A DNA stretch of 29,264 nt from Robiginitomaculum sp. (lineage in GTDB: Bacteria > Pseudomonadota > Alphaproteobacteria > Caulobacterales > Maricaulaceae): positions 1-29,264 of the forward strand of contig JALSYJ010000298.1 in NCBI GenBank assembly GCA_027071965.1, in the 5' to 3' direction. The notes under the pieces are model-generated. The model was not told the origin of the DNA. It made no database searches and worked only from the letters and a program-made list of their open reading frames with translations. Within the stretch, counting starts at the first letter, position 1. Each line of letters opens with the position of its first letter. The position numbers and the translations under genes were made by a program. Shown piece by piece: positions 15,589 to 23,513 of this stretch.

Positions 15589-17457
15589 TTACAAGTTATA
15601 GTTTTGCATAACCTCACCAAGATTCAAGAATGACCAGATTTTCAATCGACCGTCCTGCTCGCCGGTTTTATGCTTTGCCAAAACATCTTCTATGGTCTTT
15701 TTCTCAATGATATTGTGCAAATTACGATGCCCTCCCAATAAAGAATCACGGATAAAATCGTAACTTTCATTCCTGAACCAGCTTGCATCTGGTGCCGAAA
15801 AGCCCTGTTTCTCCCGGTTATATATTTCCTCTGGCACAAATCTGGAAACCATATGGCGCAAAATTGCCTTACCATCGGTACGGCGAACCTGTTGAGCTGT
15901 AGCTTGTTGATTCTCCCATCCCCGAATATCAGCCAATTTAGCCTGAATCGGCATTTCACAGGCCAAATCCACCATGTCATTATCCAAAAACGGGACTCTG
16001 GTTTCCAAGCCATGGGCCATGGAGACCTTATCTTCAACGAGCAAAAGGCCATTCATAAAAGTTTTGGCTTCAAAATATAACGCCCAATTTAAGAACTGCT
16101 CCGTAGTCTTTGCCTGGCGCGCCTCTTTGGGAAAAATACTTGTGAAAATATCTCGCCCGTTAAAACCTGATAATTGCCCGGCAACTGGACTTAATAATTG
16201 TATAACACCCGCATCGTCTTTCTCCAGGCGATGCCAATAAGCATATGAACCATCAACAAATTCGTCAAAACTACTTGCTGGCAAGCCATGAAAATATCGC
16301 CACGGATAGCCTCCGAACAACTCGTCTCCCCCACACCCGGACAGTACGACTTTTTCAAACTTGCTCGCCAGTTCCGACGCCAAATAGTTTGGATAAGACT
16401 GCCCCACTCGAGGCTCATCCAAATGATAGCAAAGCGGTTGCAGACATCGCTCAAAATCATCTGATTTAATAAATACTTCAAAATGGCGGGTCCGAAATGC
16501 CTTAGCCATTAGTTCAGCCGCAGCCCGCTCATCATAGCCGCGATCATGGCCAGCGGTACTGGTATCAAATCCGGCTGTAAAGGTACGTAAGTTTTTTGTT
16601 TGTGATGCAGCAATCGCCGTGATCGCTCCAGAATCGATGCCCCCTGATAAAAATGACGACACACCAACATCACTTAATAATTGACGCTTTACCGCTTGCT
16701 TGAAGGTTTCGCCAAGCTGATCAGCCAATGCATCTTGATCAAATTCAGAATTGTCACCGGTGAAATTAAAATCCCAGAACGTATTGGCATTAAACTTATG
16801 ATTATTTTCCAGCATTCTTTCTATTGGAATTGAGATATACTGCCCGGCAGGAAACAATCTAACAGTAGAAAAAAGAGTCTGATCGGAAATAAAATTCATG
16901 AATGTCAGATACTCAGCCAGACCTTCAACATTTAGTCTGGATTCTGTTTTCGGGTGAGCCAATATTGCTTTGGCTTCAGATGCAAATGTCAACACCCCGT
17001 TTTGCACCGCATAATAAAGCGGCTTCACCCCAAAACGATCCCTGGCAAGGGTCAAACTCTTTTGTTTGCGGTCAAAGATTGCCAAAGCAAACATGCCATT
17101 CAATTTAAGAAAAACATCTGATCCGTACTCGACAAATCCCGCCAACAACACCTCGGCATCACAATCGGTTTTGAATTGACAGCCCTTTGCTTCCAGATCC
17201 CGGCGCAAATCCCAAAAGTTGTAAATTTCGCCATTATAAACCATGACATAGCGCCCATCAGGGCTGTAAACAGGTTGATTGGCAGCTTCGGTAGGGTCAA
17301 GAATAGCTAACCTTCGATGAGCAAATGCAATGCCATCTTCTTGCCAAAAACCTTCCCCATCCGGCCCACGATGGGCGATAGCATCTGCCATCTTACGAAT
17401 GTCTGGATTGGGAATAGGCGCGCCTGAAAAATCAATAATACCCGCTATGCCACACAT
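15589..17457 (-). CDS. asnB: Asparagine synthase (glutamine-hydrolysing)
   Basis: This 622-aa protein matches the full length of AsnB-type enzymes. The N-terminal glutaminase has nucleophile Cys2 (MCGIAG), AHRGPDGEG and NGEIYN. The C-terminal synthetase domain has the pyrophosphate loop SFLSGGIDSGA. These enzymes take ammonia from glutamine and transfer it to an adenylated carboxylate, normally aspartate. Members in polysaccharide and exosortase loci are often annotated as amidotransferases that may amidate a sugar acid or another precursor. A strong GGGGGC lies just before the ATG. It is the second gene of the operon, after the sulfotransferase. An asparagine role and a uronic-acid amidation role cannot be separated from sequence alone. 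Confidence 0.93.
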   Translation of the reverse strand: MCGIAGIIDFSGAPIPNPDIRKMADAIAHRGPDGEGFWQEDGIAFAHRRLAILDPTEAANQPVYSPDGRYVMVYNGEIYNFWDLRRDLEAKGCQFKTDCDAEVLLAGFVEYGSDVFLKLNGMFALAIFDRKQKSLTLARDRFGVKPLYYAVQNGVLTFASEAKAILAHPKTESRLNVEGLAEYLTFMNFISDQTLFSTVRLFPAGQYISIPIERMLENNHKFNANTFWDFNFTGDNSEFDQDALADQLGETFKQAVKRQLLSDVGVSSFLSGGIDSGAITAIAASQTKNLRTFTAGFDTSTAGHDRGYDERAAAELMAKAFRTRHFEVFIKSDDFERCLQPLCYHLDEPRVGQSYPNYLASELASKFEKVVLSGCGGDELFGGYPWRYFHGLPASSFDEFVDGSYAYWHRLEKDDAGVIQLLSPVAGQLSGFNGRDIFTSIFPKEARQAKTTEQFLNWALYFEAKTFMNGLLLVEDKVSMAHGLETRVPFLDNDMVDLACEMPIQAKLADIRGWENQQATAQQVRRTDGKAILRHMVSRFVPEEIYNREKQGFSAPDASWFRNESYDFIRDSLLGGHRNLHNIIEKKTIEDVLAKHKTGEQDGRLKIWSFLNLGEVMQNYNL

Positions 17458-17512
17458 TTTGCCCCCAAGCCTGTCTAAAAGCTGATCCTGATGCCATCCG
17501 CTAAACTACACT

Positions 17513-18601
17513 CTATAACGTCTGGTCGTATTCATAAGTGTTACACACCCATTGCAAAGATTTGGCAAGAAGCGGTTTAATTTTTTTGCAATATGCAAGT
17601 AATTCCGGATTCTGGCGGTATCTTTCGATAGACGAACCGTTAGGTGCACGCAATCCATGCATAGATACTGCAATCACCTCGGTTTGCGTTGCGTGCTGAT
17701 GAAACTTTGAAAACAGCACCTGCGGAGTTAATTCAAACATGTCCGCTATCTGCTTTTGGTAAAGGTCTGGCTTTGTTACCAGATCCTCATAACGAAGAAC
17801 CAGCAAGTTTTCACGCTGTGTTTCTACCAGTTTGCGAAAGCCTTGCATCTCAAGCTCCCAGGCTTCAGGTGTTACAAAGAACTCTTTACCCAAATGCTTG
17901 CTTGTCAAAACATCAAATGGATTACGGACAATATAAATCAACCCAATTTCTGCTGGAATTCTGTCCAGATACTGATGCGAGTTGTGCATCCGCTTTAGAA
18001 CATGAACCCGATGCGGCTCATTCAAATATGCAAATGCACCAAAATGCACTTCCTCCTGCCCAACAATCGTATCATCAAAGCACTGCATCATTGAAGCCAG
18101 CATCCAGGTTCCTGAACGCCCACACCCGGTCAAATAAATTCTGGTTCTTGGTTTTCCAAGATCCATTGATTGCAATTTTTCTGGAAACTGCCTGCTAAAG
18201 CCCAGTGACTCCACTTGATATGCCGCGGCCCATGGATGATCTGGCTCTCGTTCAACAAGGGCGCTCCAATGCTCATATGCAAGATCAAAATCACCGTCCG
18301 CATCCGCCTTTTGCGCCGTTACCCGGTGGTATGCAGAAACCGCAGCAAAAGCCCGGTCACACAAAGCCAGCAATTGCTCATCCGGAGGGTAACTTACACG
18401 CGCCTGCTTGGCAAATTCATCCGCTATGTGCAGTGCTTCCGTATTTAATAACACTTCAAGATAACGAATAGCTGCTGCGATATCTTGTGGATGATTTTGA
18501 CAAATCCTCAACAAGAATCCCATCGCAGCATCCATATCCCCTTGTGCTGCAGCGGCATCAGCCAGACTATTTAATCGCATAATATCTTCACTCATATCCA
18601 T
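17513..18601 (-). CDS. TPR-sulfotransferase
   Basis: This 362-aa protein has an N-terminal helical repeat region resembling tetratricopeptide repeats (about 1-145), then a PAPS-dependent sulfotransferase domain. The 5'-phosphosulfate-binding loop is TGCGRSGTWML, and the 3'-phosphate site is IYIVRNPFDVLTSKH (Arg and Ser positions conserved). RYEDLV is also typical of the family. It would transfer sulfate from PAPS to a sugar hydroxyl. The donor pathway, cysD/cysNC, lies about 4 kb away at 22605-25399. AGGAG lies about 10 bases before the ATG. As the first gene of the minus-strand operon, its promoter should lie in the 133-base gap shared with the divergent gene at 18735. Confidence 0.88.
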   Translation of the reverse strand: MDMSEDIMRLNSLADAAAAQGDMDAAMGFLLRICQNHPQDIAAAIRYLEVLLNTEALHIADEFAKQARVSYPPDEQLLALCDRAFAAVSAYHRVTAQKADADGDFDLAYEHWSALVEREPDHPWAAAYQVESLGFSRQFPEKLQSMDLGKPRTRIYLTGCGRSGTWMLASMMQCFDDTIVGQEEVHFGAFAYLNEPHRVHVLKRMHNSHQYLDRIPAEIGLIYIVRNPFDVLTSKHLGKEFFVTPEAWELEMQGFRKLVETQRENLLVLRYEDLVTKPDLYQKQIADMFELTPQVLFSKFHQHATQTEVIAVSMHGLRAPNGSSIERYRQNPELLAYCKKIKPLLAKSLQWVCNTYEYDQTL

Positions 18602-18734
18602 GCGAAACCCGCTCCTCTCATTTTATAAAACTTATTCTACCAACGTCCCAGACTGTCATAGCCATGCAAACAAGACTTATCCCACATGCCTGACCAGAAC
18701 ATTATAATGGCAGTCAATAGCAAAAGGAAATAAA
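18602..18734. promoter_or_regulatory. Divergent intergenic region
   Basis: This 133-base gap separates the first gene of the minus-strand polysaccharide operon from a plus-strand DUF2793 gene, so it should carry promoters in both directions. No convincing sigma-70 pair or operator could be identified by eye. The only clear signals are ribosome-binding sites: AGGAG for the sulfotransferase and AAGGA for the DUF2793 gene. Confidence 0.5.
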
Positions 18735-20237
18735 ATGGACGACCAGAGCACCAATATTCGCCTGCCATATCTGATTCCGGATCAGGCACAAAAACATGTA
18801 ACGGTGAATGAAAGTCTTGGAATACTTGATGATCTGATCCTGCTCACAATACAATCCAGCGACCTAACAACCCCGCCGGCAAATCCCATCGCCGGACAGC
18901 GCTATATTGTTGCAGACAATGCCACCGCCGACTGGGCTGGGCGCGAGACGCAAATTGCTGTCTTTCGCGATGAAGCATGGGGCTTTCACATTCCCGATGC
19001 TGGCTGGACAGCATGGAATATTGAAAATTCTGAAATGATATTTTTTGATGGAAGCCAGTGGGCGGCAATCAGTACCTCCATCAACTCGCTTGAACAATTG
19101 CAATCTTTGGGTATTGGAACCCAAGCAAGCAGCAGCAATCCATTTTCTGCAAAATTAAACAATGCCTTATTTGCCGCAAAAGATGTGTCAGACGGGGGCT
19201 CTGGTGATATGCGCCTGGCCCTTAATAAAGAAACCAGCAGCAATATACTGTCATTGCTGTTTCAATCAGCTTGGGTTGGAAAGGCAGAAATTGGACTAGC
19301 CGGTAATGACAGCCTGGCCTTTAGAACCAGTAGCGATGGCAATTCATTCCTTGATGCATTAGTTATGGATAATTCTACCGGAATTGTTGACTTTCCACAA
19401 GGAATACAGAGCTCTTCAATCAATAATGGCCCGCTTGCCGGATTCAGGAATCTTGTAATCAATGGCAATTTCTCAATAGCCGAAAGAACTCTTTCCAGTA
19501 TAGTTTCCAATCGCCCTGCCGCCATAGACCGATGGTATTATTTCGGCGGAGTTTGCGAAATATCACGGCAGGATCTGCCACCAGGAGAACTGGAGACCTT
19601 CCCCTGTTCCTCGCATTTTGCCCGCTTTGATGTACAAACCAAAGCCAATTGGCAAGGTTTTGCCCAGCGCATAGAAAATGTTACCACACTGGCAAATAGC
19701 ACCGCAACCTTGTCTTTTCACATAAGAGCGCAGACAGCGACCCAGTTTCACGTTTACATATTTCAAAACTTTGGCACCAATGGCAGCCCGCAATTAACAC
19801 TGCCGCCTTTTGTTTCCCAGCCAGTTTCGACAAGCTGGCAAAAGGTAAGTTTCACAACTACATTTCCCTCTATTGCCGGAAAAACCATTGATACAAACTC
19901 ACACATAATCATGGTGATCTATGCCAATGCCGGATCGCCTGATCAGGATGGCTATTTTGATATTGCCAATGTGCAACTGGAACCAGGCTCAGCACCAAGC
20001 CCGATGGAATACCGCCCCCCGGCAATTGAACAAGCCCTATGCAGGCGGTACTTTCGCAAAATGGATGTTTTTGTACCAGATTCACAAGCACAGTTGGGAA
20101 TAATAAATATGCGCAGCGCCCCTACTATTACTGGTGGCGGGACAGGGTTTTCACCAAATGGAACCACAGCAAACTCGCTAATAGCCAGTCAGGCCACAGG
20201 TGCAATCCAAACACTATCTCTGGATGCGGAGCTATAA
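18735..20237 (+). CDS. DUF2793 protein with tail-fibre/carbohydrate-binding-like C-terminus
   Basis: This 500-aa protein begins with a DUF2793 domain (about 5-120): LPYLIPDQAQKHVTVNESLG, then AGQRYIVADNATADW and GSQWAAI, a signature seen in alphaproteobacterial phage, gene-transfer-agent and tail-associated proteins. The C-terminal part (about 235-425) starts FRNLVINGNFSIAERTLS and contains DRWYYFGG and an N-W-Q-G-F-A-Q-R-I beta-sandwich-like region, as in phage tail and carbohydrate-binding modules. No signal peptide is present. No other phage gene is nearby, so it is either a domesticated tail-type module or a surface protein linked to the polysaccharide locus. AAGGA lies 7 bases before the ATG. 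A 61-aa gene follows after two bases. Confidence 0.8.
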   Translation: MDDQSTNIRLPYLIPDQAQKHVTVNESLGILDDLILLTIQSSDLTTPPANPIAGQRYIVADNATADWAGRETQIAVFRDEAWGFHIPDAGWTAWNIENSEMIFFDGSQWAAISTSINSLEQLQSLGIGTQASSSNPFSAKLNNALFAAKDVSDGGSGDMRLALNKETSSNILSLLFQSAWVGKAEIGLAGNDSLAFRTSSDGNSFLDALVMDNSTGIVDFPQGIQSSSINNGPLAGFRNLVINGNFSIAERTLSSIVSNRPAAIDRWYYFGGVCEISRQDLPPGELETFPCSSHFARFDVQTKANWQGFAQRIENVTTLANSTATLSFHIRAQTATQFHVYIFQNFGTNGSPQLTLPPFVSQPVSTSWQKVSFTTTFPSIAGKTIDTNSHIIMVIYANAGSPDQDGYFDIANVQLEPGSAPSPMEYRPPAIEQALCRRYFRKMDVFVPDSQAQLGIINMRSAPTITGGGTGFSPNGTTANSLIASQATGAIQTLSLDAEL

Positions 20238-20239
20238 AC

Positions 20240-20425
20240 ATGCCCAACCAATATAAAAGTCTCAAAAGATCATACGAAAAGATTACTGCGCCCGATGGCT
20301 CTGAATTTCATGTACCCTCTGACCGCCTGAACCGGGATTTTGCAGAATTGACAGGCAATGGCAGCCGCACGCCAGGCCCTGAAGAAACCGGCCCTGAACT
20401 TGTCATTGGATCTGCTGACGAGTAA
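20240..20425 (+). CDS. Small hypothetical protein coupled to the DUF2793 gene
   Basis: This 61-aa protein begins MPNQYKSLKRSYEKITAPDG and ends GPELVIGSADE. The ATG lies only two bases after the stop of the DUF2793 gene, so translation is likely coupled. It is charged, has no signal peptide or membrane segment, and is not recognised. It may be a chaperone, a partner or a short structural accessory of the preceding protein. The frame is open upstream to 20039 inside that gene, but only the ATG at 20240 makes biological sense. Confidence 0.55.
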   Translation: MPNQYKSLKRSYEKITAPDGSEFHVPSDRLNRDFAELTGNGSRTPGPEETGPELVIGSADE

Positions 20426-20446
20426 GCCGTTTACAGGCATAATTAC

Positions 20447-21451
20447 CTATTGGGACTTGTCGTTCTTCACCATGGATTTGATGGCCTTTTGCTGGGTAAT
20501 GAACTCGCGAAGAGGTTGGGCCGGAGAACCAGCAAGCGTAACGTCATCCCCAATAGGCTTGGTAACCAGTGACATCATCCCAACCATTACCCTATCACCA
20601 ATGCTGGCACCGTTTCTTATTGCGCCCAGCGGCGAAACCCAGCACTCTTTGCCGACTTTTACACTGCCGCCCAAATGACATTGCGATATTAAATAACTAT
20701 GCTCGCCGACCTCACAATTGTGCGCGACATGAACCAGATTATCAACCCGCGCCCCTCTGCGGATAATGGTGTCATCAAGCGTACCGCGATCAATACAGGC
20801 ACAGGCACCAATCTCAACATCATCCTCTAATACCACACCACCAAGATGAGGGAATTTGAAAACCTCCCCGCTATCCAACCTTTCATAGCCAAAGCCATCC
20901 TGCCCGATAGAGGAACTACTGTTTATGGTTACATTGCGCCCAAGCCTGGTGTTTTCATACAAATGGACATTGGCATGAATAACGCAGTCCTCACCGACCA
21001 CGCAATTTTGATCTATTACCACATTTGGGCCAATAAAAGCGGAAGAGGAGATTTTACTGGAAGCGTGAATTACTGCGCTTGGGTGTATGCCAGCAGCCAT
21101 TTTCTTGACAAAAAAATGATTGACCATTTGCGCAAACCGCAATCGTGGAACGTCAACAAACAACAGTGTTTTGTCATCACTTCCATCAACCTTTAGGTTA
21201 GACGGAACCAATAAAACTGCAGCCTTGGAACTGGCAACATATGAAGCCCCGCGCTCTGAACTTGATGTTACAAAACTAATGTCACCGGCAGTCGCAGAAC
21301 TTATACTTGCAGGCTTGTGTATCAAGACAGCTTTTGAGCCGGTTACTTCGCTAATAGAGCTTTGAAGAAATTCTACGATTTCAGATAAAGGAACAGTCAC
21401 GATCAAACTTTCAGAGCTATTATTCAAAACAAAACAGGATGACAGAGTCAA
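20447..21451 (-). CDS. LpxD-like N-acyltransferase (hexapeptide repeat)
   Basis: This protein of about 334 aa has the LpxD layout: an N-terminal uridine-binding domain (about 18-110), then a left-handed beta-helix of hexapeptide repeats (IGPNVVIDQNCVVGEDCVIH onward), and a short C-terminal helix. The catalytic His region is VHVAHNCEVGEHS, and SSSIGQDGFGYERL is also typical. LpxD adds a 3-hydroxyacyl chain to UDP-3-O-acylglucosamine in lipid A synthesis. It is not in an lpx operon here, so it may be a second copy or an acyltransferase for a surface glycan. The start is uncertain: TTG at 21451 overlaps the upstream stop, and GTG at 21400 (VTVPLSEIVEFL) would give a more standard N-terminus. It sits directly after a 3-hydroxyacyl-CoA dehydrogenase gene. 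Confidence 0.85.
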   Translation of the reverse strand: MTLSSCFVLNNSSESLIVTVPLSEIVEFLQSSISEVTGSKAVLIHKPASISSATAGDISFVTSSSERGASYVASSKAAVLLVPSNLKVDGSDDKTLLFVDVPRLRFAQMVNHFFVKKMAAGIHPSAVIHASSKISSSAFIGPNVVIDQNCVVGEDCVIHANVHLYENTRLGRNVTINSSSSIGQDGFGYERLDSGEVFKFPHLGGVVLEDDVEIGACACIDRGTLDDTIIRRGARVDNLVHVAHNCEVGEHSYLISQCHLGGSVKVGKECWVSPLGAIRNGASIGDRVMVGMMSLVTKPIGDDVTLAGSPAQPLREFITQQKAIKSMVKNDKSQ

Positions 21452-22344
21452 TTAGCTATGGGCCATGTGGGAGGTCGGGATGTAGCAGCATAGTCATAAA
21501 ACCCTTTTTTGGTTTTTCTACCAAGCCAACCGGCATCTACATAGCGAACCAGTAACGGGCATGGCCGATATTTCGGATCAGCAAGGCCATCATGCAATAC
21601 CTCCATAATCGCAAGGCACGTATCTAATCCGATAAGGTCTGCCAGCTCCAATGGCCCCATTGGATGATTGGCGGCTCCTTTTAATGTGGCATCTATGGAT
21701 TGTACGCTGCCAACACCTTCATGCAGCGTATAAATTGCCTCATTGATCATAAGGATTAAAATCCTGTTCAAGATAAATCCTGGAAAATCCTTAGCCTCAA
21801 CTACCGTTTTGCCCAGGCCCTCGACAAAATTCACGCACTGCTCAAACACACTGTTATCAGTTGAAAAGCCTCTAATGATCTCTACCAATGGCATTATTGG
21901 TGCAGGATTCATAAAATGAATTCCAATGAATTTCTCCGGCCTGTCCGTATGATTAGCCAGTCTTGTTATGGAAATTGAAGAGGTATTGCTGGCAATAATT
22001 GTTTCTGGAGGAAGGTGTTTACAGAGCCTTTCAAGCAGATCCTTTTTCTTTTCTTCGTCCTCGGTTATTGCCTCAACAACAAGATCACAATCTGAATATG
22101 ACTTAATATCAGAGGCTTGCGTGATGTTAGCAAGCACGCTTTCTACGGTTTTGCCTTCTATTGGCTTTACACGTAGTGATTTTTTAATTGAACGGGTAAG
22201 CCTTGCTAAAGATGCCTCATAACTCTGTACAGAAGAACTACTGATAACAAGCTTGTAATCATTCATCGCACAAATTTGTGCGATCCCCTGCCCCATTATG
22301 CCAAAACCCAAAACTCCAATAGACTCAATCTTATGCACGACCAT
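21448..22344 (-). CDS. 3-hydroxybutyryl-CoA dehydrogenase family
   Basis: This 298-aa NAD(P)-dependent 3-hydroxyacyl-CoA dehydrogenase has the length of single-domain-pair enzymes (Hbd/PaaH type), not of the FadB fusion. The Rossmann motif is IGVLGFGIMGQGIAQ. The catalytic His lies in FIGIHFMNPAP, and the C-terminal domain contains GFILNRILILMINEA and ADLIGLDTCLAIM. It interconverts 3-hydroxyacyl-CoA and 3-oxoacyl-CoA in fatty-acid or PHB-type metabolism. AAAAGGG lies unusually close to the ATG at 22344; GTG at 22338 has better spacing and would shorten the protein by two residues. Its end overlaps the TTG of the LpxD-like gene by a few bases, so the two are probably co-transcribed. Confidence 0.9.
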   Translation of the reverse strand: MVVHKIESIGVLGFGIMGQGIAQICAMNDYKLVISSSSVQSYEASLARLTRSIKKSLRVKPIEGKTVESVLANITQASDIKSYSDCDLVVEAITEDEEKKKDLLERLCKHLPPETIIASNTSSISITRLANHTDRPEKFIGIHFMNPAPIMPLVEIIRGFSTDNSVFEQCVNFVEGLGKTVVEAKDFPGFILNRILILMINEAIYTLHEGVGSVQSIDATLKGAANHPMGPLELADLIGLDTCLAIMEVLHDGLADPKYRPCPLLVRYVDAGWLGRKTKKGFYDYAATSRPPTWPIAN

Positions 22345-22384
22345 CCCTTTTCTTTTCTTGAAGAATTGTTATAATACATTCCAT

Positions 22385-22414
22385 CTAAGCGTCTAGTGAC
22401 TAAGCGTCTAGTGA
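22385..22414. repeat. Two tandem 15-base repeats upstream of cysD
   Basis: The unit CTAAGCGTCTAGTGA occurs twice head-to-tail at 22385-22399 and 22400-22414. The array sits 40 bases upstream of the hydroxyacyl-CoA dehydrogenase gene and about 190 bases upstream of cysD, in the shared divergent region. It may be paired regulator sites or a replication-slippage product. Confidence 0.7.
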
Positions 22415-22422
22415 CAATGAAC

Positions 22423-22486
22423 AAATTACTCTGAGAATAAATTACTCTGGGAATAAATTACTCTGAGAGCAAATTCCCCTGATCAC
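22423..22486. repeat. Three to four tandem 16-base repeats upstream of cysD
   Basis: AAATTACTCTGAGAAT (22423-22438), AAATTACTCTGGGAAT (22439-22454) and AAATTACTCTGAGAGC (22455-22470) are near-identical. A fourth, degenerate unit begins AAATTCCCCTGA at 22471. The period is exactly 16. The array follows the 15-base repeats after 8 bases. Functions to consider are regulator binding upstream of the sulfate-activation genes, or slippage. Further on, TTTCCA-TAGG-TGGAAA (22531-22546) forms a separate short palindrome about 60 bases before the cysD start. Nothing else was found in 22345-22604. Confidence 0.7.
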
Positions 22487-22604
22487 CCCGCATATTGATA
22501 CCCACCTCAAGATATGGCTCCGGCAAAACCTTTCCATAGGTGGAAAAAGATGGTCATCTTTCCTGTCATGCTATATACACTCGGATTTGGCAAAACAGAT
22601 TAAA

Positions 22605-23513
22605 ATGCACTCAACTAAACGCACATATTTGCACCGCCTGGAAGCCGAAGCAATTCGGATCATGCGAGCGGTCGCTGTGGAGTTTGAGCGCCCGGTACTA
22701 ATGTACTCGGTTGGAAAAGACTCGTCCGTATTGTTGCGAATTGCCCAAAAAGCTTTCTTCCCTGCTGCAATCCCTTTTCCACTATTACATATAGATACCG
22801 GTTGGAAATTTGCCCAAATGATAGCATTTCGAGATAAGATTTGCCGTGAAGCTGGCGTAGAATTAATAGTGCATACCAATGAACAAGGCCGCAAGGACAA
22901 CATCAACCCATTTAATCACGGTAGTGCCCGCTATACTGATATTATGAAAACCCAAGCCTTGCGTGAGGCCCTAAACTTAGGAAAATATGATGGGGTCATT
23001 GGCGGGGCGCGCCGGGATGAGGAAAAATCGCGAGCCAAAGAACGTATGTTCTCTCATCGTTCAAAAAGCCACCAGTGGGATCCAAAAAATCAACGCCCTG
23101 AGCTTTGGTCTTTATACAATACCCGGCTGAACCCTGGTGAAAGCATGCGAATATTTCCTCTATCCAATTGGACTGAAATGGACATTTGGAACTATATTTA
23201 TCTCGAAAGAATTCCAATTGTGCCGCTTTATTTTGCTAAAAAACGTCCTGTAGTAAAGCGTGATGGCATGTTGATCATGATAGATGATGACCGCTTTCAA
23301 TTAGAACCGAATGAGGTTGTCGAAGAACGTTCAATTCGGTTCCGAACTTTGGGTTGTTATCCGCTTACTGGAGCAGTTGAATCAAGGGCGGCTACTTTAC
23401 CAAAAATCATTCTTGAAATGCAGCAAGGCGCACGTTCTGAACGGGCAACTCGCCTGATTGACAATGACGAAGCGGCCTCCATGGAAAAAAAGAAACGCGA
23501 GGGATATTTCTAA
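22605..23513 (+). CDS. cysD: Sulfate adenylyltransferase subunit 2
   Basis: This 302-aa protein has the same length as E. coli CysD. It is the catalytic subunit of ATP sulfurylase, which makes adenosine 5'-phosphosulfate (APS) from ATP and sulfate. The PP-loop motif is YSVGKDSSVLL, and the family-specific blocks HIDTGWKFAQMI, GGARRDEEKSRAKER and RFRTLGCYPLTG are all present. The frame is open to a TTG at 22587; the ATG at 22605 is preferred because the resulting N-terminus and length match the family. Its stop overlaps the cysNC start (TAATG), so the subunits are translationally coupled. It probably supplies APS for PAPS used by the sulfotransferase at 17513-18601, or for sulfur assimilation. 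Confidence 0.95.
   Translation: MHSTKRTYLHRLEAEAIRIMRAVAVEFERPVLMYSVGKDSSVLLRIAQKAFFPAAIPFPLLHIDTGWKFAQMIAFRDKICREAGVELIVHTNEQGRKDNINPFNHGSARYTDIMKTQALREALNLGKYDGVIGGARRDEEKSRAKERMFSHRSKSHQWDPKNQRPELWSLYNTRLNPGESMRIFPLSNWTEMDIWNYIYLERIPIVPLYFAKKRPVVKRDGMLIMIDDDRFQLEPNEVVEERSIRFRTLGCYPLTGAVESRAATLPKIILEMQQGARSERATRLIDNDEAASMEKKKREGYF

Noticed and set aside
15121..15633. 170-aa plus-strand frame opposite the glycosyltransferase gene
   Set aside because: It is a shadow of the conserved N-terminal region of a family 4 glycosyltransferase.
18735..20425. Complete prophage
   Set aside because: Only one tail-type protein and a 61-aa neighbour are present; there are no capsid, terminase, integrase or lysis genes in the window.
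22385..22486. CRISPR array
   Set aside because: The units are only 15-16 bases and directly adjacent, without unique spacers, and there are no cas genes.
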